A stretch of 64,000 nucleotides of DNA from Chamaelirium japonicum (Eukaryota; Streptophyta; Magnoliopsida; Liliales; Melanthiaceae): positions 63,425,055 through 63,489,054 of the forward strand of contig OX393553.1 in NCBI GenBank assembly GCA_947650365.1, read 5' to 3'. A program made the position numbers and the translations under genes. The notes under the pieces were generated by a model that was not told the DNA's origin, searched no databases, and saw only the letters and a program-made list of their open reading frames with translations. This document shows positions 24,315 through 35,713 of the stretch, one piece after another (positions within the stretch are counted from its first letter, which is position 1; each line of letters opens with the position of its first letter).

Positions 24315-25313
24315 TCAAGGGTCACATTACATATTCCAAGAATATCGATGCTTTGCAAAATTGGTTATCACGCTAATACTCTGGAGCTAATCTTAGAGTC
24401 AGACTCATTGGAAAGGACTCCCACTAGTCATGGCGCCTCGCTTATAGATTTGACAATTGATGTTCAATGGATCTCCATCTCATCTTTGATTTCGATGCTG
24501 GCCAAATAGGCACACCCGACTAATCGGGTGTTGACCTAATGGTGGCATAACCATATGTGATGGGATCCCACTAACATCAAAAGTCAAATAAATAATAGAC
24601 GTCATCTAGCGGGATCCTATCCTCAAACAGTCGCTTGGACCGGAGGGGAAAGGCATCCCTCTGAAAACTGATAATCATATTATCTCATCGGGGTTCGATA
24701 TGAAGCATAAAGAACTAATTAAAGAAAGCAACCATTAAAACTGAATTAAGTTCAGGGTCCGACCCCTGAACCAAATTAGCACAGCGCAGGCCTCTAGCTT
24801 TCTTCGCAAGGTTTCTCGGTCCGGCTCCTCCGTCGCGCTCGCGAACACTTTGCCGGATCATCTTCATCCTCCAGGGTTCCGCTTCCGCTCCCGATGGTGG
24901 ATTTCTTTAGCACATCTTTTTTCTCGATCTGTAACTAAAAAAGTCTAGTACGCTTCGAGCAAGTACTCGCTCGTACACAATTTCCTAGAAAGAAAAGAAA
25001 ACACACCTAGAAAAAGGCCATGGGAAACCAAGGATGGTCAACCCCCATCACTCGCCCAATCTAAGGCTCAATTATATATCCACACACAGAAAGCAAATCC
25101 AGACAATTGCTAACTCGGGGTCCGACCCCCGGTAGCAAGCACAAAGCATAGATCTAGATTTTTTATAGCAGCGCCCTGCAAGAATGATTAATAGAACAAG
25201 CACAATCTATACATATGCATGATCTAAGCGTAAGAACCCCGATGATCTCACGCATTTATCATGCGCACACATGTTGGTTTCATGAAAAAACGTGAAACGC
25301 ACACCACTAATAC

Positions 25314-25326
25314 GGCTCTGATACCA
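25314..25326 (-). other. Primer-binding site of element C (initiator tRNA-Met type)
   Basis: Minus strand TGGTATCAGAGCC, two bases after the 5' LTR end. Confidence 0.88.
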
Positions 25327-25328
25327 AT

Positions 25329-27460
25329 TGTTGGAAGTTAATCCGGGTCAGAGGCTCACAGCGGAAGCGATTTGGCGGTCGAAAGACCGTTCATGGTGCA
25401 CGTTACACTATTTAAACTTTCATGGAAACTAATCTACATATGTGTGCATGTGTATGCACGAGAATCGAAAACCCCTAACGGCAATCTAGCATAATGATTA
25501 ACTAGCATGCATGCAAATCATAATGCTCGCTAGATCTACATATTAGATTACACATACCTTTCGTACGGATCTTTTAACCGTGGAGAATTGTCTTCTTTGT
25601 CGATGGAGACGGAAGATCGTTCGCGAAGATGCCGATGGTACGAATGGAGATGTTGCCTTCTTGTTCACCCGATCTCACACGATGCACGGAACGTCGCTCT
25701 CGAATCTCTAAGTGACTCCGAAGAACGACCCTTCTCCTTCTTCAGAACTCCACGCGAGGAAGACGAAGTAGCAAGCGGGAAACGGGAGATAAAACGGGAG
25801 AGAACTAGAGAGATGAGAGGAGGGGGGGTTCGAATTTTCTAGCACATGGGGCCGGTGCCCCATAGGTCCTTTTATAGGGCCGGCCAACCCCCTTGGATAA
25901 GGATCCAAGGGGATAATGACCCCCTCTTATTATCTCTTCATTATCTCCTTTTTATCTCTCCGCGTATTTATCCATTTTCCCACTTTTTAGGGCTCGATCT
26001 TAACCGTTTTTATCGCCCCATCCCTATCTATATGGCCGGCCCTATAGATGAGGGATTCTTATCCCTACATCATAGGGCCGGCCCTAGCAAGGTGTCACAC
26101 CACTAGGGTCGGCCAACAGTGAGGTCCGGCAGAGTGAGGTTTTTACCAAAACGCCCCGACGCCTAATTTTGATCATTTCTAGCGTGCGATACCTAGCGGC
26201 CACTTCTTAAGTGATCTTTACTAGTTACCTACTATTAACTGAGGCCACCTTAGGGTGCCTCTAGCAAAGTCAACTAGTCAACTCGCAACATAACCCGGTG
26301 CATCGCACCTATGCAGCGAAGTTCACTTATGGCTAGGGATTACTACATGCGACTCCGTACTAGTCTCTGGGACAACCCTTAGTACTCGCATATAGTTACG
26401 CATCTACCGTGCTCTAGTGCCAAGCACACACGGAGCGTATACTTCTTTCTTCCTCTTGCTTATGGTGTTCCGAGGAGACGGTTCAAGAACCGTACATAAT
26501 GTTGATAAGGTGGAACCATCAGGGACCGGGGTTCATGGCTTCCAACTCAAGCTCGATCGACACACTACCCGAGTGTACCATCGATCCTCTGAGCTCGAGT
26601 TAACCTGCGTAGCCACCCAGAGTGCGACGCAGGCTGCACTCCAATTCACCCAGACTTACTATGTTCTCCATCATACCCCTGCTCTCCGCTTAGTAGTGGT
26701 AAACCCGCTGTCCCTCCACTTGATGCCATGATTCACTTCGAGCGGTGAAGACTACCGTCAGATTCGAATGATCATATGACTTGGTTCCTTCCAGGTTGAC
26801 CTATACATCGTACCTCTGATTACCCCATCGAGTAATCGAACCCGGTCAACAGTCAAACTGATGACCACCAGGCCTGGGTTTGGTACAGTGTAAGTCACAC
26901 CAAGGAACGCACCTCCCATCAGGGGTGTGGATGACCTGCAGGAGTGACACGCTAATGCAACGCCAGCCGGGTAACCCAGTACACCGTGGTTTTGGATCAC
27001 TGCATATGGATCCTCACATATTGGTGCGCCAAAGCACCACACAACTGGTTAGTCCATCAGACGTGGTTCCTCAGGGTTTAGGACCGTTTTATCCTAAGCA
27101 GAAACACGGCTTAGTGTACCAGTGTCTGCTCACTGATCTATACACCGTGTTAGTTCCGTTCAGCCACAGACACTGTGCCTGGTGATGACCATGGTGAAGA
27201 CATCCCATGAACTGTCATCGCCAACAGCTTATCATGATGAGGCGACCAACCTGATCATAGCTGCGAACTTATTTAGATTATATGGGACCAATCCACTCAG
27301 GTTTCAACTCAGTGGACTACCATATAACCATGGCTCTCTGTTCTTAAAAGAACACGTAACTACGTTACGCACCTATATGCATCTCATATAATAATAACTA
27401 TCAATCTTTGTTAGACCAAAACATAAAGTTTTACAAGCTTAGAACACATCAATCCCAACA
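25329..27460 (-). repeat. Element C 5' LTR (right copy)
   Basis: 2132 bp, collinear with 16861-18991 at about 98% identity by eye. Confidence 0.92.
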
Positions 27461-27465
27461 CCCAC

Positions 27466-28992
27466 CACCTTTGCTCATGTAAATAAATCACCGCATTGGC
27501 ACAAAGCTATGACTGTTGAACTTCAAGCCCTCGAGGCCAATAACACTGGATGTCTCTCTCCACTTCCCCATGGCAAATACGCCATTGGTTGTAAGTGGGT
27601 ATATAAAACTAAATACATACCCAACGGCTCCGTCGAACGCTACAAAGCGCGCCTTCTCGCGAAAGGCTACACCTAACTTGAGGGCCTAAACTATCATGAA
27701 ATATTTGCGCTTGTTGCTAAACTTGTTATAGTTAGATGCCTATTGGCCATTGCCTCCATCAAAAATTGAAAACTATTTCAGTTAGAGGTCAATTACACCT
27801 TTCTCCATGTCGATTTAGACGAAAGGTCTATATGAAACTTCCTCCTGGCATTTCTGATGTGCCACCTAGCTTTGTTTGCCGTTTACAAAAGTCTCTTTAT
27901 CGTTTAAAATAAACCTCCCGCAATAGGTTTTTTAAGCTTTCCACTGATTTAGCCTATCACGGTTTTGCCTTCTCCAAAGTCGATTACTCCCTTTCTAGCA
28001 AATTTACTAAAGCAGGTTGTGTCCACGTCCTTGTTTATGTCGACGATATAGTTATTATTGGGGACGATTCCGATGGCATTAACGCACTTAAGTATGTACT
28101 TGCTGCCAATTTTCACATCAAGGACTTGGGCAACCTCAAATACTTTCTCGGTATTGAAGTTGCCCGCTCCTCCAAAGTCATCATTTTTAACCAATGCGAG
28201 TGCATCCTCAACTTGCTTACCGACACCGGCCTCCTTGGTGCGTGACCGGTGGCTTTTCCGATGGAACAACATCTCAAACTTTCTGATAACGATGGGATAC
28301 CCTTGGAGAATCCTTCTAACTATCGTTATTTAGTTAGGCGTCTTATTTATTTAACTATTACCCATCCTGACATTACCTACTCAGTTCACATCTTGAGTCA
28401 GTTCATGCATAAACCTCTTCAACCCCATTACCCTGCTGCTCTTCGCCTACTCAGATACCTCAAAGGCACTCCCGGTAAAGGTATTCTCTTACCGTCTACC
28501 GGCTTGCTTCATCTCACAGGCTACTGCGACTCTGATTGGGCAAGCTACCCCATGACTCGTCGCTCAACGAGCGGGTATTGTACAATGCTTGGTTCCTATC
28601 CTATCTCCTGGAAAACAAAGAAGCAGGCAACTATTGCCCACTCTTCATGTGAAGCAGAATATCGTTCCATGGCCTTCCTCTGTTGTGAATTACTTTGGTT
28701 AAAATCTTTTCGCCATGACCTTCACATTCCTCATTCAACACCAATCACCCTTCATTGTGATAACACAGCCGCCCTCCACATCGCTTCAAATCCCGTTTTT
28801 CATAAACGAACTAAACATATTGAAGTAGATTGCCACTTTGTTCATGACAAAATCAATGATGGACTCATCAAGCCTTCGTATCTGCCAACCGCCAACCAAT
28901 TAGCCGATATATTTACCAAAGCCCTTGGAAAAGACCGGATCCTCCTTCTTCTTGGCAAGCTAGGCATGTCTGACATCCATGCTCCATCTTAA
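27466..28992 (+). pseudogene. Element B RT and RNase H fossil
   Basis: Sequence resumes after the CCCAC duplication with RT motifs in several frames (CKWVYKTKY near 27590, VYVDDIVIIGDD near 28035, KDLGNLKYFLGIE near 28120). A clean RNase H region follows at 28249-28992 (DPD-like THPDITYSVH, SSCEAEYRSM, DNTAALHIASNPVFHKRTKHIE, LADIFTKAL). There are several breaks in the RT part. Confidence 0.87.
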
Positions 28993-28999
28993 GGGGGGG

Positions 29000-29282
29000 T
29001 ATTGAACTTGGCGTACTGGCCTCCAGCCTGTCAAACACGAGGATCGACAACAACCTTCCCATTTATCATCTACGGGATTCTATTTTTTGTTGGGATTCTC
29101 TACCCAATTTAGTTGTAACAGATTTCAGATTTCAGGGAGCTGTTAAGCCATCCCTGCACTATATGTAATTAGGGACCCTATGGAGAAATAACACAAAACT
29201 CTGCAGTGTGGACTTAGGCTTTCTTTCAGCCAAACCACGATAAAGCTTAGTGTCCCCTGTTCTCTCTTATTGTGATTTTAAC
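29000..29282 (+). repeat. Element B 3' LTR
   Basis: About 283 bp, preceded by AAGGGGGGGT and ending GTGATTTTAAC. It pairs with 13599-13900. Confidence 0.87.
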
Positions 29283-29370
29283 TTTTGAGATGTTAGCTCA
29301 CCTAAGCACTCCAAGATCAGCTGATCGCACCAAAGAGCTAAAGAGCTGGCGGTCCAGGTACAACCATTAG

Positions 29371-29856
29371 GGGCTTGTTCATTTTTCGAACCTGCAAAGT
29401 AAAGGCTAGTAAATCAGATGTGGGCTAGTAAATCTCTCAGTCGACTAGTAAATCTGCTTTACTTCTTATTGTTTGTATTGGCGGGCGGGGTAGTGGGCGA
29501 CGAGATTGTGGTGGCCGGTGGGGTGGTGGTGGCCGGCCGGGTGGTGGACGACGGGGTGGTGGCCGGTGGCGGCGATGCAAGGCAGCCGGTAATGTCACAT
29601 GTCACTCCCCAAATAATTGAATCTATTATGTGATGCTTTCTTGATTGTGCCATTGGCTGATATGGCATAATCAACGGAGCCTTTTACTAGTAAATCAAAA
29701 ATTTTACTTGGCTCTTTCCAAGTAAAACTTTTTGGCTAATAGTAAATCTCCTACCATTTACTTTACTACAACTTTTTGAATCCAAACAGCAGTAAAGTAA
29801 AATTTTAATCTGATTTACTTTACTAGTTAGTCTGTTGACCAAATACAAACAGGCCC
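29371..29856. mobile_element. MITE with GGGGCTTGTT / AACAGGCCC ends
   Basis: Outer ends GGGGCTTGTTCATTTTT and, inverted, GGGCCTGTTTGTATTTGG, plus inner arms rich in AGTAAATC and GATTTACT in opposite orientation. A GC-rich GGTGGCCGGTGG minisatellite sits in the middle (29480-29580). The target duplication is unclear (possibly TA), so the superfamily is not assigned. Confidence 0.65.
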
Positions 29857-29992
29857 TAGGAGACCAATGATGGCTAACCCTAGTATCTGCTGCACGTCCA
29901 AAAGAGTCATCTCCATCTCTCTGAATGACATGTGGAAAGTTGAAGTCGCGAGCCACCAGGCCCACCACCGATCTCCTAAGACTTAGCAGAGG

Positions 29993-30550
29993 TAGGGTTG
30001 CAACTCGGGCGGGTTCAGGGGTTAACCCAGACCCAACCCAAGAGGTTAAATCCTTTGCTTAAGCCCAACCCAACCCGAGGTCGGATTGAACTTTCCAAGC
30101 CCAACCCTTCGGGTTGGCCGGTGTCAATATGGTAGAGAAGAAATAATCAATATATAACATTTTCTGTGCAATAATACAACGCATAAAGCAGTTCTTTGCA
30201 TTCTTATATAGGTGATAGTAGATTGTTGGATGGATAAATTTTCATCCAACGGTGACCATTAGAAGAAGGATAAATGACTATCAAAGTGTCACCATAGTGC
30301 GACCTCAACTTGTATTTAGCGGATAATCCAATAGATCAAAGAATTCTAATCGGATTTATTCTATATTATACAATATTAAATATTTATTTATTAAATGATC
30401 GGGTTACTGTTGGATTGGGTTGCCCGAAGTCTCTGCCTTAATTCGGGTTGGAATTTTCCAACCCAAGCCCATCTCATATAGTCAAAATTTCAACCCAAAC
30501 CCGTCTAAATCGGGTTGGGTCCGGATTGGCCCGCCCAAGTTGCTGCCTTA
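29993..30550. mobile_element. hAT-type MITE, older copy
   Basis: Imperfect inverted ends TAGGGTTGCAACTCGGGCGG and, inverted, TAAGGCAGCAACTTGGGCGG. The flanking 8-mers AGCAGAGG (29985-29992) and AGGAAAGG (30551-30558) match at six of eight positions. The arms are rich in CCCAACCC and GGGTTGGG, the core is AT-rich, and there is no coding capacity. Confidence 0.78.
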
Positions 30551-30716
30551 AGGAAAGGCACAAGTCGTGCTGCACCACGTCATCTGTTGAAGAAAAACCC
30601 GTCTGGTTGATAAGTCGGGCATGCCTTTCGCACGGCACCCAACCTACCAACATCCCGTGAAAACCGGAGCAGATGTCAACGTGGATTAACAATAAATTAC
30701 AAAAATATAAATTAAA

Positions 30717-31183
30717 GGGTTTTTTTAAATATTATTAAAACATAAATTTTATTAACTAAATAACTGTTGACCAAAACTATTTACCATTCTAGCGCTCTAA
30801 ATGCCACGCGACTAGTTAGCGCCGTAAAACACATCGCGAATATTTTATTTTTTTTGACTAAAGGCTAAGTAGAACCGGTTTCTAGGTTAGTAGGTTTAAA
30901 CTCGGTATTATGGATACCGGGTTTATCCGAAGTCCAACAAGAAAATGATTAAGTGTGAGAACATTATATAAAGAGGCTCCGATTAAACCCAGGTAGCCAT
31001 AATACTTAAACCTGGTAACCTAAAAACCGAGTTCTATCTCAACAGAAAAAAAAAAAATCAAGACACACTCTACAATGCTGATCCGTCATGTGGTAGTCAG
31101 AGCGCTAGAATGGTAAATAGTTTTGAACAACCACTATTTTGTTAAATATTTTTTTTTTCTAATAATATTTTGAAAAAAAACCC
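30717..31183. mobile_element. Mutator-type MITE with long inverted arms
   Basis: 467 bp. The ends are GGGTTTTTTTAAATATTATTA and its inverse, and the arms pair for roughly 90 bp (including TTACCATTCTAGCGCTCT against AGAGCGCTAGAATGGTAA). A perfect 9-bp target duplication TAAATTAAA lies at 30708-30716 and 31184-31192. The 9-bp TSD with long TIRs is typical of Mutator-like elements. There is no transposase. Confidence 0.92.
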
Positions 31184-31904
31184 TAAATTAAAAACCATAT
31201 TACTAGTGTCAAATGATAAATGGTGCCCTTTGCATGCAGGACACGCGCCCCTACACGGTTTTGCATGCATGTTACGAAGAGAGGGGGAGAGAGAATGGGA
31301 TTGGGGAGAAAATCTCCTTGTATTATCTCATTGAACTCACGTTACATTACATAAAACTACCTCTCTTTATATAGAGAGAGAACACACACCATTATGTTAC
31401 CACAACCGAGGTGGGACTAATAGAATACTAACACACTACATCTAATACCCCCCGTCAAACTGATGTAAGGTATAAACCGACATCAGTTTGCTTAATAAAA
31501 GGAAGGAGAAAGAAAGAAAAAAAAAATTACATCAAATAATCATTTTTTATGCTGAAAAGTAAAGATAGTGCCAGGGCGACCTGCAAGCAAGTCGTCCTGG
31601 AAACCCGATTGACCTGCAAGCAGGACAACCGGGGGAACCCGGCCAACCTGTAAGCAGGTCAACCGGGGGAATTGACAATGATAACTAAGGATCGGAGCGA
31701 AGGAAGCCGACGGTGATGGAAGCCGGCAATAACGGAGGCCGAAAGGAGAGAGAGCGGCTACGAAAAGATGTGAATGCGTGAGACCTCATAAGAGGCAAGC
31801 ACCCGGCCGAAGCAAGTACTTGACACATCTTAGAAAATCTCAATCATCACAGACAAAGAAGAAGGAGAAGATGAAGAGTCGTAGCTCTGATAGGGTCACA
31901 AGAC

Positions 31905-32310
31905 CAAGAAAAGCCGGCGCAAGAATGACCGGAACGAGAGTGGATCCAAAAGCCGGCACATGACAAGTGTGACCGGAACGAGAAAAGATCCAAAAGCTGA
32001 CACAAAACAAGTGTGACCGGAACTAGAGAGGATCTAAAAGCCGGCACAAGACAAGTGTGACCGGAACGAGAAAAGATCCAAAAGCTGGCACAAAACAAGT
32101 GTGACCGAAACTAGAGAGGATCTAAAAGCCGGCACAAGACAAGTGTGACCGGAACGAGAAAAGATCCAAAAGCCGGCACAAAATAAGTGTGACCGGAACT
32201 AGAGAGGATCTAAAAGCCGGCACAAAACAAGTGTGACCGGAACAAGAAGGATCCAAAAGCCGGCACAAAACAAGTGTGACCGGAACTAGAGAGGATCTAA
32301 AAGGTGCAAG
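31905..32310. repeat. 44-bp tandem array in element H
   Basis: About nine units of CAAGTGTGACCGGAACGAGA... with GATCCAAAAGCCGGCACA. Unit starts at 31964, 32008 and 32052 give an exact 44-bp period. Two unit types (GAGAAAAGATCC and TAGAGAGGATCT) alternate, so the higher-order unit is about 88 bp. Confidence 0.92.
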
Positions 32311-32864
32311 GCGGATCGGTGGGGCGCAGAGCGCAAAAATACCAAGGCGCAAGGGCAAAGAGCGAGGCGATGGGGCAGGCGAAGCGACAAAGCGCAAGGG
32401 CATAGGGTGCAAGGCGGGCTAACAAAGCTCAGGGTGCAGCGGACGGTGGGTGCGGGACGCTAAGGCGGCCGGATCAAACGGCTTAGGGCTCCGACAGCCA
32501 GCAAGACCGATAGGCGTGGGCTGGAACGGAAGGAGGAGCGGTAGCTCGAGCGCAGGGCCGCAGAGAGAGCGCAACAGATCAGAGCGCAAGGCGAAAATGC
32601 GAAGAGCCGGCCAGGTACGGAAGGGCCGGATCGGGTGGCAAGATGCTATGAGCACAGGATCCGGGCGGCACAAAGGGCCTGGTAGATGATTAGGAAGCAA
32701 GGGAGCACAGCACGCGGGTCAAGCAACATGAGCTCCCCTTGCCCGACACGCACGCCCTTCGACTCCGGATCCGACTCACACCAGACCCAGCCCGCATGGA
32801 CGGCTGTGATCGGGTGCAAGGGCCATGCGTGGTCGGATCGGGATGCATGGACGGTAGCACTAAA

Positions 32865-33065
32865 GCACTGAATCCCATGAACGGGTGCGATCCTACCAGC
32901 ACTAAAGCATCGGATCCCATCAGAACTCCAGTACTAAAGCACCGGATCCCATCAACGGGTGCGATTATACCAGCACTAAAGCATCGGATCCCATCAGAAC
33001 TCCAGCACTAAAGCACCGGATCCCATCAACGGGTGCGATCATACCAGCACTAAAGCATCGGATCC
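32865..33065. repeat. 72-bp-type tandem repeats in element H
   Basis: About three units of CACTAAAGCACCGGATCCCATCAACGGGTGCGAT..., each containing GCATCGGATCCC. Confidence 0.85.
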
Positions 33066-33179
33066 AAAAGAGAGGGGGAGAGAGCAGATAAGGAAAGAGA
33101 GAAAAACTGAGAGAGAGACGAGAGGGAGAAGTCCGGGAGAGAGCGAGAGTCAGAGACGGGAGAGGAAATCGGAGCGCCG

Positions 33180-33860
33180 GTGAGGCAGATCCGGGCGGCG
33201 CAGGGCTCAGCACGGGCGCAGGGTACGACGGGGCCGGTGGGTCCGGTGGGCGCGGCAGATCCGGCGGGCGCAGGATGCCCGGGCTCAACGGCGGGCGCGA
33301 AGATGCCGATCGCCTGGCCGGGACCGGACGGCTGCGAGGGCCAGTCCGGTGGGCACCGTCGGGCGCGGCAGATCCGGCGGGCTTAGGCTGCCCGAGCTCA
33401 ACGGCGGGCGACGGGATCCGACTCCCCCCCTTCTCGACGGGATTGGTGGGCGCGACTATCCGGCAGATCCGGCGGGCGCAGGCTGCCCGAGCTCAACGGC
33501 GGGCGACGGGATCCGACTCCCTCCCCCCTTCTCGACGGGATTGGTGGGCGCGACTATCCGGCAGATCCGGCGGACGCAGGCTGCCCGAGCTCAACGGCGG
33601 GCGACGGGATCCGACTCCCCCCTTGCGACGGGTCCGGTGGGCGCGACTATCCGGCAGATCCGGCGGGCGCAGGCTGCCCGAGCTCAACGGTGGGCGACGG
33701 GATCCGACTCCCCCCTTGCGACGGGTCCGGTGGGCGCGACTATCCGGCAGATCCGGCGGGCGCAGGGTGCCCGGGCTCAACGGCGGGCGCGAAGATGCCG
33801 GCCGCCTGGCTGGGACCGGACGGCTGCGAGGGCGAGGCCGGTGGGCACCGTCAGGCGCGG
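33180..33860. repeat. GC-rich tandem repeats (about 110-116 bp) in element H
   Basis: At least four units of GGCAGATCCGGCGGGCGCAGG followed by CTGCCCGAGCTCAACGGCGG. Open frames of up to 250 codons over this stretch repeat in all frames and are not likely genes. Confidence 0.88.
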
Positions 33861-34286
33861 CACGGACCGGCGGCAACGATGGTGGATCGGACGACTCGAC
33901 AACACCAGATCCGGCGAGGGATCGGTGGCCGGTGCGGCACGAGACGGCGACCGCACCAGATCGATAAGGTATTTAGGAGAGAGAGACGGGAAAAAAAAAT
34001 ATTTTGTATTGTTCCCGGCCTCCTCGATGTCGTCAATGACGACCGAGGAGGCCGAGGCCGAAGAGGCGAGCGTCGAAACCCTAGGCGAGGGTTGGCTCTG
34101 ATACCATGTTACGAAGAGAGGGGGAGAGAGAATGGGATTGGGGAGAAAATCTCCTTGTATTATCTCATTGAACTCACGTTTTACATAAAACTACCTCTCT
34201 TTATATAGAGAGAGAACACACACCATTATGTTACCACAACCGAGGTGGGACTAATAGAATACTAACACACTACATCTAATAAAGTG

Positions 34287-35164
34287 CATAATTCGTGCAT
34301 GTGTGTACACGTGCAGGAATCGTGCCCCCATGCAATGCACAAGGATGACTCGTGCCCTGGAGAGTGCACGTGCATAACTCGTGCCCCCTACGTGCACTAG
34401 TGTATTGAAAACCGGACCGGATCGGAGGGTTCCACCGGTTTGGACTGGAATCAAAATATGTTTCGGTTGGATCTTTGAATAAACTGGTTTGTTTGTTAAC
34501 ACATTAATAAAACCTTGTCATTGAAGAATTTAGTAAATATCTATTTAAAAAATATTTTTTTTGCAATTCAGACAGTTGAACCATCGGTATGAGTCAAATT
34601 GGACCGAAGTGGATGTCTTTTCGGTTCGTCTTTTGGTCCAGTTTGAAAACATTGACACACATGACTTGTGCCCATGTCATGCACGCACAAGGGGCATGAG
34701 TCATGCACAAGCGATGACAAGCTCATGGCTGACGAACCTCGTGAGTAGTCAAGCCTCCAGGAATCTGATCGTTGTTGCCTTCCATCTTGTAAAACCCAAA
34801 ACAACCGGTCTCAATGAAATTACAAAAATAAATGACGTATGGACTTATTTATAGGCATACAACTTGTACGCCAATTGAATTGGCGTAAAAGTCTATACAG
34901 TAATTTAATTGGTGTATAGGCTATATGTCTTTTAAACCGATGAAATATATGGCTTTTTCGATATTGTATTAAACCGATAAGATATATGTCAGTTGAATTA
35001 ATGTTTTCGATAAATGGCAGTTTAACTGGCTTATTAGTCCGTTGATTATAAAAACAAAACATTCATTCCGTTTTTTATTTTTGTAAAAAAAAAATTGTTT
35101 TGTTATTATTATATTGTCAAATAATCCATTTTATAAAAATTATTGTAAAAATAACTTAAATTTT
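34287..35164. repeat. Intergenic; possible MITE at about 34404-34660
   Basis: 34287-34400 has clustered CGTGCA/TGCACG words. From about 34404 (TATTGAAAACCGGACC) to about 34660 (GGTCCAGTTTGAAAACATTG) the ends are loosely inverted and flank ACCGGA/CGGTT-rich sequence, as in some hAT MITEs, but no target duplication is clear. The rest is AT-rich with no gene. Confidence 0.4.
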
Positions 35165-35590
35165 TTTTGGGGTAATGTGCGTAAGGTCCCTGACAACATA
35201 TCACTATAGTGATAAGGACCAAAACCAACATGGCTTTGCACCAGATTCTTCCATTTGGAAAAAAAATCCATTTTACCCTTTGACCTTTTAAAAATAACGA
35301 TTTTACTCATACTTGTAGCTGTACAATGAAATCACTTGAAGAGTAACATTCCGGTAATATAGAGTATCATTTGCTACAGTGATTTCACTGTAGAAAAAAA
35401 AAAAGATTAAGAAAAAAAAAAGTTGTTACAGTAAAATTATTGTAGCAATTATTACTCTTTTATTACTGAATTAGTACTCTTTGCTATCACTGTAGTAATT
35501 GTTACTCTTTATTATTGAATTAAGTAATAATTGCTAAAGTAATATTATTGTAGTAAAAAATATTTTATGGAGATTTTTTTAAAAAAAATT
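35165..35590. repeat. CTACAGTGAAATCACTGTAG-type repeat just upstream of the UGT gene
   Basis: AT-rich sequence with scattered TTACTCTTT, GCTACAGTGATTTCACTGTAG and AAAATTATTGTAGCAA words. It resembles the interior of element G (49508-51665), including a shared ATTTGGAAA...TCCATTTTACC stretch, so it is probably a degraded relative. It ends about 125 bp before the UGT start codon. Confidence 0.65.
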
Positions 35591-35713
35591 TGCAACAATT
35601 ATTACTGAATTTTGACTTCCATGGCGCGGACAGCTGTAACAAGAAACAAAATGGTACTCCTTCACTTCTAGGTGAGAACGAAATTCAGTTCTCTCTCTTC
35701 TCTCTCGGCGCCG

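Larger units (their letters stand above)
16861..27460 (-). mobile_element. Element C: Ty1/copia LTR retrotransposon with 2.1-kb LTRs, nested in B
   Basis: A minus-strand element with 5-bp target duplication CCCAC (16856-16860 and 27461-27465). LTRs are 16861-18991 and 25329-27460. The order on the minus strand is LTR, PBS, 2.3-kb leader, gag-protease, integrase-RT-RNase H, polypurine tract, LTR. By eye the LTRs differ at about 45 places in 2.13 kb, roughly 2%. At the substitution rates usually used for plant LTRs that means an insertion under about a million years old. It looks nearly whole, with about two breaks in the coding region. The long LTRs and GPNYEDWKRNL gag resemble the Angela/Tork/TAR group; the exact lineage is uncertain. 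Confidence 0.93.
13599..29282 (+). mobile_element. Element B: Ty1/copia LTR retrotransposon (Ale/Retrofit-like), split by element C
   Basis: Plus strand. The parts are 5' LTR 13599-13900, PBS 13902-13913, gag to integrase 14039-16855, then element C, then RT and RNase H 27466-28992, a polypurine tract at 28991-28999 and 3' LTR 29000-29282. The gag opening (LTGENYATWSRAV, KFGFVDG) resembles the Ale/Retrofit branch. The coding region has many breaks. The two LTRs differ by a short indel and numerous substitutions, so this is an old fossil. I could not find a clean TSD. Confidence 0.88.
31270..34281 (-). mobile_element. Element H: non-autonomous LTR retrotransposon (LARD-like) built of tandem repeats
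   Basis: Near-identical 175-178-bp LTRs at 31270-31447 and 34107-34281 (minus strand TATTAGATGTAG ... GTAACA), with a minus-strand PBS TGGTATCAGAGCC at about 34094-34106 and a polypurine tract (GACGGGGGG) at about 31448-31456. The 2.66-kb interior has no gag or pol. It holds a 44-bp array, a 72-bp-type array, a roughly 110-bp GC-rich array and an AG-rich stretch. No clean TSD is visible (ATGCA against AAGTG). A second family member, element I, lies at 54355-57218. The initiator-Met PBS points to a copia-type partner for mobility. Confidence 0.85.

Noticed and set aside
31905-32310. CRISPR-like regular repeats
   Set aside because: Units are contiguous 44-bp tandem repeats with no unique spacers, inside a plant LTR element.
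33275-34101. Arg/Gly/Pro-rich frames of 230-250 codons
   Set aside because: GC-rich tandem repeats of a non-coding LTR element keep several frames open at once.
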